NCBI RefSeq assembly: GCF_000518785.1
Contig: NZ_JAEG01000009.1
Coordinates: forward strand, 62,001 to 126,000
Source: Paenirhizobium selenitireducens ATCC BAA-1503
Lineage (GTDB): Bacteria; Pseudomonadota; Alphaproteobacteria; Rhizobiales; Rhizobiaceae
Reading direction: 5' to 3'
DNA length: 64,000 bases
Position numbers and translations under genes: made by a program. The notes under the pieces were generated by a model that did not search any database, was not told where the DNA came from, and saw nothing but the letters and a program-made list of their open reading frames with translations. Shown in pieces: positions 34,379 through 45,204 of this stretch (positions are counted from its first letter, which is position 1; the number at the start of each line of letters is the position of its first letter).

Positions 34379-35677
34379 ATGACCGGCCTTAGCCCCCTCC
34401 GCCCTGTCGGGCAGTCCACCCCCAAGAAGGGTATTCGCCGCAGCCTGGCGCTGGCGCTGTCGACCTGCTTGCTGTGGAGCGCCCCCGCCGCCTCCGCCGC
34501 TCCGTCGAAGGCGGCCGTCGAGCAGCAGTTCCAGGCATGGCTCGCCAACGACCTGTGGCCGGAGGCAAAGGGCGCCGGCATCTCGCGCGCCGCCTTCGAC
34601 AAGGCGGTCGCCGGCCTGACGCTCAACTGGGACCTGCCGGACCTCGTGCCGCCCGGGACCACCCCGCCGAAGGACCAGAAGCAGAGCCAGGCGGAGTTTT
34701 CCTCGCCGGGCGCCTATTTCTCGGAAAAGCGGCTGCAGGGACTGGCCGGCACCGGCCGCAGCCTTGCCGACCGCCATGCATCGACGCTGCGCAAGGTCGA
34801 GGCGGCCTATGGCGTTCCGGGCTCGATCATTGTCGCCATCTGGGGCCGGGAATCCGGTTTCGGCGGCGCCAAGCTGCCGTACCCTGCCGTCGAGGTGCTG
34901 GCCACCAAGGCCTTCATGTCGACCCGCAAGGATCTTTTCCGCCGCGAGCTGATCTCGGCGCTGCATATCATCGAGGGCGGCGACATTGCTGCGGGCCAGA
35001 TGAAGGGCTCCTGGGCCGGCGCGCTCGGCCAGCCGCAATTCATGCCGACCAGCTATCTGAAATATGCCGTCGACTTCGACGGCGACGGCCACCGCGACAT
35101 CTGGAACTCGGTGCCCGACAGCCTGGCATCGATCGCCAACTATCTGAAGAAGAGCGGCTGGCAGGCAGGCCGCGGCTGGGGCTTCGAGGTTGCCATTCCC
35201 TCCGGCGTCTCCTGTGCACAGGAAGGCCCGGACAGGGCCAGACCGCTGTCGGACTGGTCCGGACAGGGCATAGAGCGCATCTCAGGCAAGGCATTCCCGG
35301 GAAGTGAGCTCTCCGCGTCCACGATGATGCTGGTTCCGGCCGGCACGCATGGCCCGGAATTCCTCGTCAGCCCGAATTTCTATGTGCTGAAGGAATACAA
35401 CAACTCCGACCTCTACGCGCTTTTCATTGGCAATCTCGCCGACCGCATCGCCTACGGCGGCGGCGCGTTCAAGGCGCCGTTCGGCGAGGTCGGCAAGATG
35501 CTGCGCTCGGATGTGCTCGCCATGCAGAAGGCGCTGGTCGCCAAGGGCTACGACGTCGGCAATGTCGACGGCCTGCCGGGTTACAAGACCCGCCGGGCGC
35601 TCGGCGACTGGCAGCAGAAGAACGGACTGGCCCCGACCTGCTATCCGGACGCCTCGCTGAAGGGCAAGCTGCGCTAG
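34379..35677 (+). CDS. Lytic murein transglycosylase (MltB/SLT_2 type) with peptidoglycan-binding domain
   Basis: 432-aa exported muramidase-like enzyme. The signal peptide (1-40, ending PAASA/APSKA) precedes an SLT_2 domain whose catalytic Glu158 lies in IWGRESGFGG. MKGSWAGALGQPQFMPTSYL and the Asp-rich VDFDGDGHRDIW (MltB-type) follow. A C-terminal PG_binding_1 domain (about 365-430, GYDVGNVDGLPGYKTRRALG) anchors it to the wall. GGGAG lies 7 bp before the ATG. Confidence 0.92.
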   Translation: MTGLSPLRPVGQSTPKKGIRRSLALALSTCLLWSAPAASAAPSKAAVEQQFQAWLANDLWPEAKGAGISRAAFDKAVAGLTLNWDLPDLVPPGTTPPKDQKQSQAEFSSPGAYFSEKRLQGLAGTGRSLADRHASTLRKVEAAYGVPGSIIVAIWGRESGFGGAKLPYPAVEVLATKAFMSTRKDLFRRELISALHIIEGGDIAAGQMKGSWAGALGQPQFMPTSYLKYAVDFDGDGHRDIWNSVPDSLASIANYLKKSGWQAGRGWGFEVAIPSGVSCAQEGPDRARPLSDWSGQGIERISGKAFPGSELSASTMMLVPAGTHGPEFLVSPNFYVLKEYNNSDLYALFIGNLADRIAYGGGAFKAPFGEVGKMLRSDVLAMQKALVAKGYDVGNVDGLPGYKTRRALGDWQQKNGLAPTCYPDASLKGKLR

Positions 35678-35710
35678 AGCGTCTGCTGGCTAGAACGAAG
35701 CCCCTCACGC

Positions 35711-37339
35711 TCAGTGCGGATCGACATGGGTCTTGTGGAAGATGTCGCCTGCCGGCGGGATCGCCTGCCGCTCGATCATCCGGTGCACCCTCGGCTTCGT
35801 TTCGCCGCGATGCAGGGCGAGCAGCCGGTCGGTCGTCTCGGCATCCGCCTTGGTGCGGCGCTGGTTGTGGCGGACATATTCGACCCAGGTCGGCGTGTGA
35901 TAGGTCTCCGTCCAGATGTCCGGGTTCTCCAGGTCGCGCATCAGCGCCCAGTTTCGTGCGCCGTCGCGGATGCGGATGCGGCGGCGCTCGACCATGACCG
36001 CGAGGAATTCCGGCAGGTCCTCGTCGGCGATCTCATAGTCGATATTGACGACGATCGGACCGCTGCGCGGCCTGATGTCGAGCTTCAGCGGGGGCTCGTT
36101 GAAGCGGTTCAGGGGATCGAGATCGAGCGAGGCGAAGGCCGGCATGGGCAGCCAAAGCCCGATCGCCACGCCGACGATCATCAGCAGGCTGGAGGCGAAG
36201 AACGCGTTGGTGACACCCTGGCTTTCGGCCATCAGCCCCCAGAGCCAGCTGCCGCCCGCCATGCCGCCGAAGGTGGCCGTCTGGTAAAGGGACAGTGCGC
36301 GGCCCACCACCCAGCGCGGCGTCGACAATTGCACGACCGTATTGAAAAGCGACAGCGCCAGCACCCAGCAGGCCCCGGCCACCAGAAGGGCAAGGCTCGT
36401 CACCGCCGCATAGGGGCTGATGCCGATGACCGTCGCGCTCAAGGCAAAGCCGGCAAAGGCGCAGCGCACGATGTCCTCGCTCGACAGCGCTTCGCGCAGC
36501 CTGGAATTCGCCAGCGCCCCGGCGATCGCGCCCGTGCCGAAGGCACCGAGCATCACGCCGTAAGTCAGAGCTCCCCCGCCGACCAGATCGCGCGCGACGA
36601 CCGGCAGCAGCGCAAGCACCGCGCTCGCCGTCAGGCCGAACACGAAGCCGCGGAACAGCACCTTGCCGATGTTCGGCGACATGGCGACATAGCGCAGCCC
36701 GGCGCCGATCGCCTGGCCAAGCGCCTCGCGGGGAAGCGTCTGCTGCGGCAGGTCCGGCTGCCAGCGGGACAGCGCGAAGATCAGAGTGAAATAGCTCACC
36801 GTATTGGCGGCGAAGGCGGCGGCCGCACCGGCGGCAGCGACGATCATGCCGCCGATCGCCGGACCGACGCTGCGGGTGATGTTGAAGCCGACGCTGTTCA
36901 GCGAGACCGCGCCGGCAAGATCCTCGCGCGGCACGAGATCGCCGACCGAAGCCTGCCAGGAAGGATTGTTGAGCGCCGTGCCGCTGCCGAGCAGGAAGGT
37001 GAAGAGCAGCAGCAGCCACGGCGTGATGAGACCGAAATAGGCGAAGAGCGCCAGCATTGCGGATACGCAGAACATGAAGACCTGGGCCGTCAGCATGACG
37101 CGCCGGCGGTCGTAGTTGTCGGCGATGGCGCCCGAGAGCAGCGAGAACAGCATCAGCGGCAGGGTGGTGGAGGCCTGAACAAGCGCGACCATGTTCTCCG
37201 ACTGCGAGATCGAGGCCATCATCCACGCCGCGCCGACGCCCTGGATCAGCCCACCGAGATTGGAGGCGATACTGGCGCTCCATATGCTGCGATAGACCGG
37301 ATGCTTCAATGGGGACAGGAAGGATCTGCGCTCGGGCAT
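35711..37339 (-). CDS. MFS_3-type exporter with soluble C-terminal domain
   Basis: 542-aa major facilitator of the MFS_3 (EntS-like) family. About twelve transmembrane helices fill residues 18-405. The intracellular loop motif DNYDRRRVM and SVGDLVPREDLAGAVSLNSV are visible. Residues ~420-542 form a soluble tail (IVVNIDYEIADEDLPEFLAV ... RIRIRDGARNWALMRDLENP) that recurs in this family and resembles a ferredoxin-like ABM fold. Substrate is unknown. Siderophores or drugs are exported by relatives. Confidence 0.87.
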   Translation of the reverse strand: MPERRSFLSPLKHPVYRSIWSASIASNLGGLIQGVGAAWMMASISQSENMVALVQASTTLPLMLFSLLSGAIADNYDRRRVMLTAQVFMFCVSAMLALFAYFGLITPWLLLLFTFLLGSGTALNNPSWQASVGDLVPREDLAGAVSLNSVGFNITRSVGPAIGGMIVAAAGAAAAFAANTVSYFTLIFALSRWQPDLPQQTLPREALGQAIGAGLRYVAMSPNIGKVLFRGFVFGLTASAVLALLPVVARDLVGGGALTYGVMLGAFGTGAIAGALANSRLREALSSEDIVRCAFAGFALSATVIGISPYAAVTSLALLVAGACWVLALSLFNTVVQLSTPRWVVGRALSLYQTATFGGMAGGSWLWGLMAESQGVTNAFFASSLLMIVGVAIGLWLPMPAFASLDLDPLNRFNEPPLKLDIRPRSGPIVVNIDYEIADEDLPEFLAVMVERRRIRIRDGARNWALMRDLENPDIWTETYHTPTWVEYVRHNQRRTKADAETTDRLLALHRGETKPRVHRMIERQAIPPAGDIFHKTHVDPH

Positions 37340-37521
37340 TCAGGCATACCTTTTTCTGCGGTCACGTCTCTGGTACTCTGCGCGATACACTGGCAGCAAT
37401 GAGCTTGCGCGTGAACTAACATCGGATGGCCAGAAGGCATAAGCAGGCCGAGAAGCGTGAAAAGCTTGCAATCGCGCCCGACCGGGCGTATACAGCGCCC
37501 ATATTCTTGATCGACAGATGA

Positions 37522-37552
37522 AGGGTGGGGCCGCAAGGACCCGCTCTTTTTT
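37522..37552 (+). terminator. Attenuator-like terminator in the rimP-nusA leader
   Basis: Left arm 37522-37532 (AGGGTGGGGCC) pairs with 37537-37547 (GGACCCGCTCT) with one mismatch and two G-U pairs. The loop is GCAA, then a run of six T (37547-37552). No gene on the + strand precedes it for 1.8 kb, so it must act inside the leader of rimP, 33 bp before the start. NusA itself could control read-through. Confidence 0.7.
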
Positions 37553-37585
37553 GTTGGCGATCGGGTCCATCCGGGAGTATTACGA

Positions 37586-38194
37586 TTGTCTGACAGCATG
37601 CCCACGCCGCAGGACGGCGAAGCGCGTATCATCATCGAGACGGGTCTCGACCGGCGCATCGCCGAGATTATCGAGCCGGTTCTGGTTGCGTTGGGATTCA
37701 AGCTGGTTCGGGCGCGGTTGATGAACCAGAACGGCCTGACGCTGCAGGTGATGGCGGAGCGCAACGACGGAACGATGACCGTGACGGATTGCGAGGAGGT
37801 CTCCATGGCGATCTCTCCGGTGCTCGACGTCGAAGACCCGGTCGACAAGGCCTATCACCTCGAAGTTTCGTCGCCGGGCATCGATCGCCCGATGGTGCGC
37901 AAGTCGGATTTCGAGCGCTGGAACGGTCATATCGTCAAGTGCGAGACCTCCATCCTGATCGACAACCGCAAGCGGTTTCGCGGCAAGATCACCGAGGTCG
38001 ACGGCGAAGGCTTCACGCTCGAGCGCGATCAGGTCGCCTATGGCGAGGAGCCACGGGTCAAGATCCCGTTCAACGCGCTCAGCGAAGCGAAGCTGATCCT
38101 GACCGACGATCTCATTCGCGACGCCCTGCGCGCCGACAAGCTGGCCAAGGCGCAAGCCGCCAACCAGAATGACGAAGACAGCGACGAAGCATAA
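37586..38194 (+). CDS. rimP: Ribosome maturation factor RimP
   Basis: 202-aa 30S assembly factor. Core segments are [39 protein letters not shown] and [20 protein letters not shown], followed by the SH3-like C-terminal domain and an acidic tail. I use the TTG at 37586, 8 bp after GGGAG. The first ATG (37598) is farther from that site. It is first gene of the rimP-nusA-ylxR-infB operon. Confidence 0.93.
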   Translation: MSDSMPTPQDGEARIIIETGLDRRIAEIIEPVLVALGFKLVRARLMNQNGLTLQVMAERNDGTMTVTDCEEVSMAISPVLDVEDPVDKAYHLEVSSPGIDRPMVRKSDFERWNGHIVKCETSILIDNRKRFRGKITEVDGEGFTLERDQVAYGEEPRVKIPFNALSEAKLILTDDLIRDALRADKLAKAQAANQNDEDSDEA

Positions 38195-38252
38195 TGTTTG
38201 ACTAACCGCCTCGTGGGCCGCGGCCCCGGCAGGAAGACGGAGACTTAAGACA

Positions 38253-39857
38253 ATGGCAGTCAGTGCTAACCGGCTCGAGCTCTTGCAGATCGCGGACGCG
38301 GTCGCCCGTGAGAAAGTCATCGACCGCGAAATCGTCCTTGCCGCGATGGCCGATGCCATCCAGAAGGCCGCCCGCTCGCGCTACGGCTCCGAAACGAACA
38401 TCCGCGCCGACATCAACTCCAAGACCGGCGAAATCCGCCTGCAGCGTCTTCTGGAAGTCGTCGAGAAGGTCGAGGACTATTCGACCCAGATCGCGCTCGA
38501 GCTCGCTCGCGACCGCAACATCGAAGCCAAGATCGGTGACTTCATCGCCGATCCGTTGCCGCCGATGGATTTTGGCCGCATCGCCGCGCAGTCGGCCAAG
38601 CAGGTCATCGTGCAGAAGGTGCGTGAAGCCGAGCGTGACCGTCAGTATGACGAGTTCAAGGATCGCGTCGGCGAAATCGTCAACGGCACGGTCAAGCGCG
38701 TCGAGTACGGCAACGTCATCGTCGATCTGGGCCGCGGCGAAGGCATCATCCGTCGCGACGAGATGATCCCGCGCGAAGCCTTCCGTTACGGCGACCGCGT
38801 TCGCGCCTATGTCTACGACGTGCGCCGCGAACAACGCGGCCCGCAGATCTTCCTGTCGCGCACCCATCCGCAGTTCATGGTGAAGCTGTTCACCATGGAA
38901 GTGCCGGAAATCTACGACGGCATCATCCAGATCAAGTCGGTTGCCCGCGACCCGGGTTCGCGCGCCAAGATCGCCGTCATCTCGAACGATAGTTCGATCG
39001 ATCCAGTTGGCGCCTGCGTCGGTATGCGCGGTTCGCGCGTTCAGGCCGTCGTCGGCGAATTGCAGGGCGAAAAGATCGACATCATTCCGTGGTCGAGCGA
39101 TCCGGCCGCCTTCATCGTCAACGCCCTGCAGCCGGCTGAAGTCGCCAAGGTGGTTCTCGACGAAGATGCGGAACGCATCGAAGTGGTCGTTCCGGACGAG
39201 CAGCTGTCGCTCGCCATCGGTCGTCGCGGCCAGAACGTCCGTCTCGCCTCGCAGCTGACGGGCTGGGACATCGACATCATGACGGAAGCCGAGGAATCGG
39301 AGCGCCGCCAGAAGGAATTCAACGAGCGCACCAACCTGTTCATGGATGCGCTGGACGTGGACGAGATGGTCGGCCAGGTGCTCGCCTCCGAAGGTTTCGC
39401 CCAGGTCGAGGAAGTCGCCTATGTCGATCTCGAGGAAATTTCCTCGATCGACGGCTTCGACGAGGACACCGCCCAGGAAATCCAGACCCGCGCCCGCGAG
39501 TACCTGGAAAAGATCGAGGCGGAAATGGATGCCAAGCGCAAGGCGCTCGGCGTGGCCGACGAACTGCGCCAGATCGACGGCATGACCTCGCAGATGATGG
39601 TCGCGCTCGGCGAGGACGGCATCAAGACGATCGAGGACTTTGCCGGCTGCGCCGCCGACGACCTGGTCGGATGGAGCGAACGCAAGGACGGCGAGACCAA
39701 GAAGTTCGAAGGTCTTTTCGGCAAGTTCGACGTTTCGCGCGCCGAAGCCGAAAACATGATCGTCCAGGCCCGTATCGCGGCCGGTTGGATCACCGAAGAA
39801 GACCTCGCGGCTCCTGCGGAAGAAGAAGTGGCGGAAGAAGCCGAGCAGGCTGAATGA
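38253..39857 (+). CDS. nusA: Transcription termination/antitermination protein NusA
   Basis: 534-aa RNA polymerase-binding factor. The N-terminal domain ([20 protein letters not shown]) is followed by S1 ([20 protein letters not shown], about 135-200), two KH domains ([40 protein letters not shown]) and a C-terminal helix-hairpin-helix extension rich in Glu. Stop overlaps the ylxR start (ATGA). Confidence 0.97.
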   Translation: MAVSANRLELLQIADAVAREKVIDREIVLAAMADAIQKAARSRYGSETNIRADINSKTGEIRLQRLLEVVEKVEDYSTQIALELARDRNIEAKIGDFIADPLPPMDFGRIAAQSAKQVIVQKVREAERDRQYDEFKDRVGEIVNGTVKRVEYGNVIVDLGRGEGIIRRDEMIPREAFRYGDRVRAYVYDVRREQRGPQIFLSRTHPQFMVKLFTMEVPEIYDGIIQIKSVARDPGSRAKIAVISNDSSIDPVGACVGMRGSRVQAVVGELQGEKIDIIPWSSDPAAFIVNALQPAEVAKVVLDEDAERIEVVVPDEQLSLAIGRRGQNVRLASQLTGWDIDIMTEAEESERRQKEFNERTNLFMDALDVDEMVGQVLASEGFAQVEEVAYVDLEEISSIDGFDEDTAQEIQTRAREYLEKIEAEMDAKRKALGVADELRQIDGMTSQMMVALGEDGIKTIEDFAGCAADDLVGWSERKDGETKKFEGLFGKFDVSRAEAENMIVQARIAAGWITEEDLAAPAEEEVAEEAEQAE

Positions 39858-40543
39858 GCATGACCGGTGCGGCCGAAGATGAGCCCCAGGACGATGGTCC
39901 GGAGGGCGAAGTGAACGGTCGCATGTGCATCGTGACGCGGGACAGCGGCTCACCCGAGACGCTGATCCGCTTCGTCGCCGCCCCGGATGGCACCATCGTG
40001 CCGGACCTGAAGCGCCAGCTTCCCGGCCGGGGCTGCTGGGTGACGGCGCGTCGCGAGCTGGTGGACAAGGCCGTGGCGAAGAAGCTCTTCGCCCGAGCCC
40101 TGAAAAGGGATGTGAAGGCGGATGCCGAGCTCGGCCAGACAGTCGACCGGCTGCTTGCCCAGCAACTGGCCGGGATGATCAACCTGGCCCGCAAGGCCGG
40201 GCAGTTCGTGTCGGGATCGGCCAAGGTCGAAGCGGCGGTCCGCAGTGGCGAGGCGCTGGCCGTCTTCCATTCGACGGACGCGGCAGCCGACGGCGTCAGA
40301 AAGATCGACCAGGCCCGCAAGGCCTGGCACCTCGGAATGGAGACGGACGCGGCGATTCCGGCGTTCCACCTGCTTTCCGGAGCAGAAATGGACGAACTGA
40401 TGGGCCAGAACGCGTTTATCCATGCAGCGGTGCTTGCAGGGCAGGCGGGTGAAGGTGTAGTGAAGCGCGCAAACCTGCTTGAACAGTACCGCACAGGCGG
40501 ACTGTCTCAGATAAAGGATGTCGCAGACATGCCGAAGCAATGA
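39854..40543 (+). CDS. RNA-binding protein, YlxR (DUF448) domain fused to an L7Ae-like domain
   Basis: 229-aa fusion. The N-terminal YlxR domain (about 20-95) has GRMCIVTRDSGSPETLIRFV and LPGRGCWVTARRELVDKAV. The C-terminal L7Ae/L30e-like domain (about 115-215) has MINLARKAGQFVSGSAKVEA. In Firmicutes these are separate ylxR and ylxQ genes in the same operon position. The fusion is normal for Alphaproteobacteria. The likely role is RNA binding linked to translation or transcription. Confidence 0.88.
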   Translation: MSMTGAAEDEPQDDGPEGEVNGRMCIVTRDSGSPETLIRFVAAPDGTIVPDLKRQLPGRGCWVTARRELVDKAVAKKLFARALKRDVKADAELGQTVDRLLAQQLAGMINLARKAGQFVSGSAKVEAAVRSGEALAVFHSTDAAADGVRKIDQARKAWHLGMETDAAIPAFHLLSGAEMDELMGQNAFIHAAVLAGQAGEGVVKRANLLEQYRTGGLSQIKDVADMPKQ

Positions 40544-40642
40544 CGCGGTCAACGGCTTCAGCCGGACGCATTATCGGAATACACGAATTGAACGACGAGG
40601 TCTGATGTTCCGCATCCGGCCTTGTCCAAGGAACGGAACGGA

Positions 40643-43312
40643 ATGACCGACAACAAAGACGACAACACACTCAGCGCGCCGGGCAAGAAGACCCTCACCC
40701 TGAAACCGTCAGGTGTGACCCAGGGTACCGTGCGCCAGGACATGGGTCGCGGTCGGACCAAGGCCGTGGTGGTCGAGACGCGCAAGCGGCGCCCGACCCG
40801 TCCCGAAGACGAAAAGATCGTGACGCCGGTAGCGCCGGTGGTGCGCGCGCCCGAACCTGCGGCAGCTCCGGTTGTCCAGGCTCGTCCTGCAGCGCCTGCC
40901 CCGCAGACCCGCACGCACCAGCCTACTCCCCAGCCGCAGCGCCCGGCGCCGCAGCAACCCGCTCGCCAGGAACGCCCGCGTGGCGCCGTCCTTCACGACC
41001 TGTCGGCCGGCGAAATGGAAGCGCGCCGCCGCGCCCTGATCGAAGCCCAGGCTCGCGAAGTCGAGGAAGCCAAGCAGCGCGTCATCGACGAAGCCCGTCG
41101 TGTGGCTGAGGCCGAGGAACGCGCCCGTCTGGCAGCCGAAGAGGCTGAACGCCGCGCCGCCGAGCCGCAGCCGGAAGAACCGGCGCCGGCTCCAGTGGCC
41201 GAAGCTGCGCCCGCCGCAACCGCCGGGGAAGCCCGTCCGGTGGCGAAGCCGGCTGCCGCTCCGTCCGCTCCCGTGCCGCCGGGCTTCGTTCGTGGCCGCA
41301 AGGCCGGCGACGAGGAAGAGGAAGAACGCACCGTCAATCGTGGTGCTCCGGCTCGCGGCAAGGTCGCCGTTGCGGCGCCCGCCAAGGTTCCGCCGCGCCC
41401 CAAGGCCGAAGAAGACCGTCGCCGCGGCAAGCTCACCGTGACCACGGCCAATGTCGACGACGACGGCAACGCCCGCGGTCGGTCGATGGCAGCCCAGCGC
41501 CGCCGCCAGGAGAAGTTCCGCCGCTCGCAGATGCAGGAAACGCGTGAAAAGGTCATGCGCGAAGTCATCCTGCCGGAGACCATCACCATTCAGGAACTGT
41601 CGCAGCGCATGTCCGAGCGCGCCGTCGACGTGATCAAGTACCTGATGAAGGAAGGCCAGATGATGAAGCCGGGCGACGTCATCGACGCCGACCTCGCCGA
41701 ACTGATCGCCACCGAATTCGGCCACACCGTCAAGCGCGTCTCCGAGTCGGATGTTGAAGAAGGCATTTTCAACGTCGCCGACGACGAAGGCGAACTGGTG
41801 TCCCGCCCGCCGGTCGTGACCATCATGGGTCACGTCGACCACGGCAAGACCTCGCTTCTCGACGCGATCCGCAAGACCAGCGTCGTCTCCGGCGAAGCCG
41901 GCGGCATCACCCAGCATATCGGTGCCTATCAGGTCGAACACAACGGCCAGAAGATCACCTTCATCGACACGCCCGGGCACGCCGCGTTTACGGCAATGCG
42001 TGCCCGCGGTGCACAGGCAACCGACATCGCGATCCTGGTGGTCGCCGCTGACGACAGCGTGATGCCGCAGACGATCGAATCGATCAACCACGCCAAGGCC
42101 GCCAACGTGCCGATCATCGTGGCGATCAACAAGATCGACAAGCACGAGGCCGACCCGCAGAAGGTGCGCAACCAGCTGCTGCAGCACGAGGTCTTCGTCG
42201 AATCGATGGGCGGCGAAGTGCTCGACGTCGAAGTCTCGGCCAAGAACAAGCTGAACCTCGACAAGCTGCTTGAAGCCGTTCTGCTTCAGGCGGAAATTCT
42301 CGATCTCAAGGCCGATCCGAGCCGTACGGCCGAAGGCACCGTCATCGAAGCCCAGCTCGACCGCGGTCGCGGCGCCGTTGCCACCGTTCTGATCCAGAAG
42401 GGTACGCTTCGTCCGGGCCAGATCATCGTTGCCGGCGACCAGTGGGGCCGCGTTCGCGCCCTGGTCAACGACAAGGGTGACCACGTCAAGGAAGCGGGTC
42501 CTGCCACGCCGGTCGAAGTGCTCGGCCTGTCGGGCACGCCGGCGGCCGGTGACCGGTTCGCCGTTGTCGAGAACGAAGCCCGCGCGCGCGAGATCTCGGA
42601 ATATCGCCAGCGTCTGGCCCGCGACAAGGCCGCTGCCCGTCAGTCCGGCCAGCGCGGTTCGCTGGAACAGATGATGACCCAGCTGCAGAATACCGGCTTC
42701 AAGGAATTCCCGCTGGTGATCAAGGGCGACGTGCAGGGCTCGATCGAAGCCATCATCGGCGCGCTCGACAAGCTGGGAACGGACGAAGTTCGCGCCCGCA
42801 TCGTGCATTCGGGTGCCGGTGGCATCACCGAGTCCGACATCTCGCTCGCCGAAGCGTCGAACGCCGCCATCATCGGCTTCAACGTTCGCGCCAATGCCCA
42901 GGCTCGCACCGCAGCCGAACGGGCCGGCACCGAAATCCGCTACTACAACATCATCTACGATCTGGTGGATGACGTGAAGGCGGCGATGTCGGGCCTGCTC
43001 TCTCCGGAGCGCCGCGAAACCTTCCTCGGCAATGCCGAAATCCTGGAAGTGTTCAACATCACCAAGACCGGCAAGGTCGCGGGTTGCCGCGTCATCGAAG
43101 GCAAGGTCGAACGTGGTGCCGGCGTGCGCCTGGTGCGCGACAACGTCGTCATCCACGAAGGCAAGCTCAAGACACTCAAGCGCTTCAAGGACGAAGTGGC
43201 CGAAGTGCCGATGGGCCAGGAATGTGGCATGGCCTTCGAGAACTACGAAGACATCCGCGCCGGCGACACGATCGAGTGCTTCCGCGTGGAACATATCACG
43301 CGCACGCTCTAA
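40643..43312 (+). CDS. infB: Translation initiation factor IF-2
   Basis: 889-aa GTPase that places initiator tRNA on the 30S subunit. A long, low-complexity, highly charged Ala/Pro/Arg N-terminus (about 1-300) precedes the conserved IF2_N helix and the G domain: G1 [17 protein letters not shown] (about 395), G3 DTPGHAAF, G4 NKID. Domains II-IV complete the protein. I prefer the ATG at 40643 to an in-frame TTG at 40622. Confidence 0.96.
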   Translation: MTDNKDDNTLSAPGKKTLTLKPSGVTQGTVRQDMGRGRTKAVVVETRKRRPTRPEDEKIVTPVAPVVRAPEPAAAPVVQARPAAPAPQTRTHQPTPQPQRPAPQQPARQERPRGAVLHDLSAGEMEARRRALIEAQAREVEEAKQRVIDEARRVAEAEERARLAAEEAERRAAEPQPEEPAPAPVAEAAPAATAGEARPVAKPAAAPSAPVPPGFVRGRKAGDEEEEERTVNRGAPARGKVAVAAPAKVPPRPKAEEDRRRGKLTVTTANVDDDGNARGRSMAAQRRRQEKFRRSQMQETREKVMREVILPETITIQELSQRMSERAVDVIKYLMKEGQMMKPGDVIDADLAELIATEFGHTVKRVSESDVEEGIFNVADDEGELVSRPPVVTIMGHVDHGKTSLLDAIRKTSVVSGEAGGITQHIGAYQVEHNGQKITFIDTPGHAAFTAMRARGAQATDIAILVVAADDSVMPQTIESINHAKAANVPIIVAINKIDKHEADPQKVRNQLLQHEVFVESMGGEVLDVEVSAKNKLNLDKLLEAVLLQAEILDLKADPSRTAEGTVIEAQLDRGRGAVATVLIQKGTLRPGQIIVAGDQWGRVRALVNDKGDHVKEAGPATPVEVLGLSGTPAAGDRFAVVENEARAREISEYRQRLARDKAAARQSGQRGSLEQMMTQLQNTGFKEFPLVIKGDVQGSIEAIIGALDKLGTDEVRARIVHSGAGGITESDISLAEASNAAIIGFNVRANAQARTAAERAGTEIRYYNIIYDLVDDVKAAMSGLLSPERRETFLGNAEILEVFNITKTGKVAGCRVIEGKVERGAGVRLVRDNVVIHEGKLKTLKRFKDEVAEVPMGQECGMAFENYEDIRAGDTIECFRVEHITRTL

Positions 43313-43384
43313 GGCGACGACAGCACGGGATTTGAGGACGGGCGCCGGACGATCCGGCGCTCGCTTCGTTTGAGGCGAAAAGAT

Positions 43385-43798
43385 ATGACCAAACCAACGA
43401 CTTCCGCGCCCAACCAGCGCATGCTGCGTGTCGGCGAACAGGTGCGCGCTGCGATTTCGCAGGTGTTGCAGCGTGGCGAAGTGCGCGATCCGCTGATCGA
43501 AAAGACAGTGATCTCGATCTCCGAAGTCCGCATGTCGCCAGACCTCAGGGTCGCCAACGCCTATGTGACGCCCCTCGGCGTTGCCGACCATCAGGCGGTG
43601 ATCGACGCGTTGAACCACCACGCCAAATATATCCGCGGCCGGCTCGGCCCCCAGCTCCGGCAGCTGAAATACATGCCCGAGGTGCGGTTCCGCGACGATA
43701 CCAGCTTCGACAATTACCAGAAGATCGACGCGCTCTTGCGCTCGCCCGAGGTCCAACGCGATCTGGGGCACACCGACAGCGACGACGAACAAGAATAG
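43385..43798 (+). CDS. rbfA: Ribosome-binding factor A
   Basis: 137-aa KH-fold protein for late 16S rRNA maturation. Conserved segments are [40 protein letters not shown] and [24 protein letters not shown] lies 9 bp before the ATG. truB follows after 6 bp. Confidence 0.96.
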   Translation: MTKPTTSAPNQRMLRVGEQVRAAISQVLQRGEVRDPLIEKTVISISEVRMSPDLRVANAYVTPLGVADHQAVIDALNHHAKYIRGRLGPQLRQLKYMPEVRFRDDTSFDNYQKIDALLRSPEVQRDLGHTDSDDEQE

Positions 43799-43804
43799 AG
43801 GCGC

Positions 43805-44737
43805 ATGTCCAAACCCCGCAAACCCAAGGGCCGGCCGGTTTCCGGCTGGCTGATCCTCGACAAGCCGGTCGATTTCGGCTCGACCGAGGCCGTCTCCAAG
43901 ATCAAATGGTTGTTCGACGCGCAGAAGGCCGGCCATGCCGGCACGCTCGATCCGCTTGCGTCGGGCATGCTGCCGATCGCGCTCGGCGACGCAACCAAGA
44001 CCGTTCCCTATGTCATGGATGGCCGCAAGATCTATGAATTCACCGTGACCTGGGGAGAAGAGCGGGCGACCGACGACCTCGAGGGCGAGGCGACCCAGAC
44101 GTCGCAGAAGCGCCCGAGCGAGGAACAGATCCGCGCCCTGCTGCCGGCCTATACCGGCGTCATCTCGCAGATCCCGCCGCAGTTCTCGGCGATCAAGATC
44201 GCCGGCGAGCGGGCCTACGACCTGGCGCGCGAAGGGGAGACCGTCGACATTCCGTCGCGCGAGGTCGAGATTTTCCGCCTGACGCTGGTCGGCTGCCCGG
44301 ATGAGAACAGCGCCCGCTTCGAAGTCGAATGCGGCAAGGGCACTTATGTGCGCTCGCTCGCTCGCGATTTCGGACGCGATCTCGGCTGCTACGGCCATAT
44401 CTCCTCGCTCAGGCGCTCCTTCGTTGCGCCTTTCGCCGAGGAGACGATGGTGTCGCTCGCCGAGCTGACCGCACTGGAGGCGATCGAGGACAAGCAGGAG
44501 CGGCTTGCCGCGCTCGACGCGTTCCTGATCGACACCGGAGAGGCGCTTTCCGGCCTGCCGCATATCGCGATTACCGAGGACCAGGCGCATCGCCTGCGGA
44601 TGGGCAATCCGATCCTGCTCAGGGGCCGCAACGCGCCGGTGGCAGAGGCGGACGCCTTTGCCACCTGCTTCGGCAAGTTGGTCGCGATCGGCGAGATCGG
44701 CGAGGGCGAATTCCGTCCGAGACGGGTGTTCGGCTGA
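43805..44737 (+). CDS. truB: tRNA pseudouridine-55 synthase
   Basis: 310-aa enzyme that makes pseudouridine 55 in the T loop of tRNAs. Motif [22 protein letters not shown] carries the catalytic Asp (about residue 47), and [20 protein letters not shown] and [15 protein letters not shown] are family hallmarks. It has the alphaproteobacterial C-terminal extension. It is translated right after rbfA. Confidence 0.97.
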   Translation: MSKPRKPKGRPVSGWLILDKPVDFGSTEAVSKIKWLFDAQKAGHAGTLDPLASGMLPIALGDATKTVPYVMDGRKIYEFTVTWGEERATDDLEGEATQTSQKRPSEEQIRALLPAYTGVISQIPPQFSAIKIAGERAYDLAREGETVDIPSREVEIFRLTLVGCPDENSARFEVECGKGTYVRSLARDFGRDLGCYGHISSLRRSFVAPFAEETMVSLAELTALEAIEDKQERLAALDAFLIDTGEALSGLPHIAITEDQAHRLRMGNPILLRGRNAPVAEADAFATCFGKLVAIGEIGEGEFRPRRVFG

Positions 44738-44889
44738 GCAGGCGCCTTCCAAACAAAGCTTCCATTTCGCCACGGGATGAGCTATAGGCACGCCAGCATG
44801 GCGGCTTGCCGTCTGCTTTCACGGCCTTTGCTGGACGACATCCCGGCATATGGCGTCTTATTTCTCCTGATATTCAGAAAGGATTCCCG

Positions 44890-45159
44890 ATGTCGATCAC
44901 TGCAGAGCGCAAGGCTGCCCTCATCAAGGAATACGCAACCGTCGAAGGCGACACCGGTTCTCCGGAAGTCCAGGTTGCGATCCTGACCGAGCGGATCAAC
45001 AACCTCACCGGACACTTCAAGGACCACAAGAAGGATAACCATTCCCGCCGTGGCCTGCTGACGATGGTGTCGAGCCGTCGCTCGCTTCTTGACTACCTCA
45101 AGAAGAAGGACGAAGCCCGTTACACGAAGCTCATCACGAGCCTGGGCATTCGCCGCTAA
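44890..45159 (+). CDS. rpsO: 30S ribosomal protein S15
   Basis: 89-aa primary 16S rRNA-binding protein. It includes [20 protein letters not shown] and [20 protein letters not shown] and ends SLGIRR. A Shine-Dalgarno-like AGAAAGGA precedes the ATG. The rpsO-pnp order is widely conserved. Confidence 0.98.
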   Translation: MSITAERKAALIKEYATVEGDTGSPEVQVAILTERINNLTGHFKDHKKDNHSRRGLLTMVSSRRSLLDYLKKKDEARYTKLITSLGIRR

Positions 45160-45166
45160 AAATCTT

Positions 45167-45196
45167 CCGGCGGACCATCCTCGCGAGGTCCGCCGG
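45167..45196 (+). terminator. Hairpin after rpsO
   Basis: Perfect 10-bp stem CCGGCGGACC (45167-45176) with GGTCCGCCGG (45187-45196), followed by CTCTCTTTC. It is 7 bp after the rpsO stop, either a weak terminator or an RNA-processing element between rpsO and pnp. Confidence 0.6.
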
Positions 45197-45204
45197 CTCT
45201 CTTT

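Noticed and set aside
37306-37848. 180-codon minus-strand frame over the rimP leader and start
   Set aside because: It overlaps the start of rimP and the leader hairpin and has no recognisable features.
40709-44791. 1360-codon open frame antisense to infB, rbfA and truB
   Set aside because: It mirrors three well-supported genes. High G+C at third positions keeps the opposite frame free of stops. The composition (Arg/His/Asp/Gly) matches no family.
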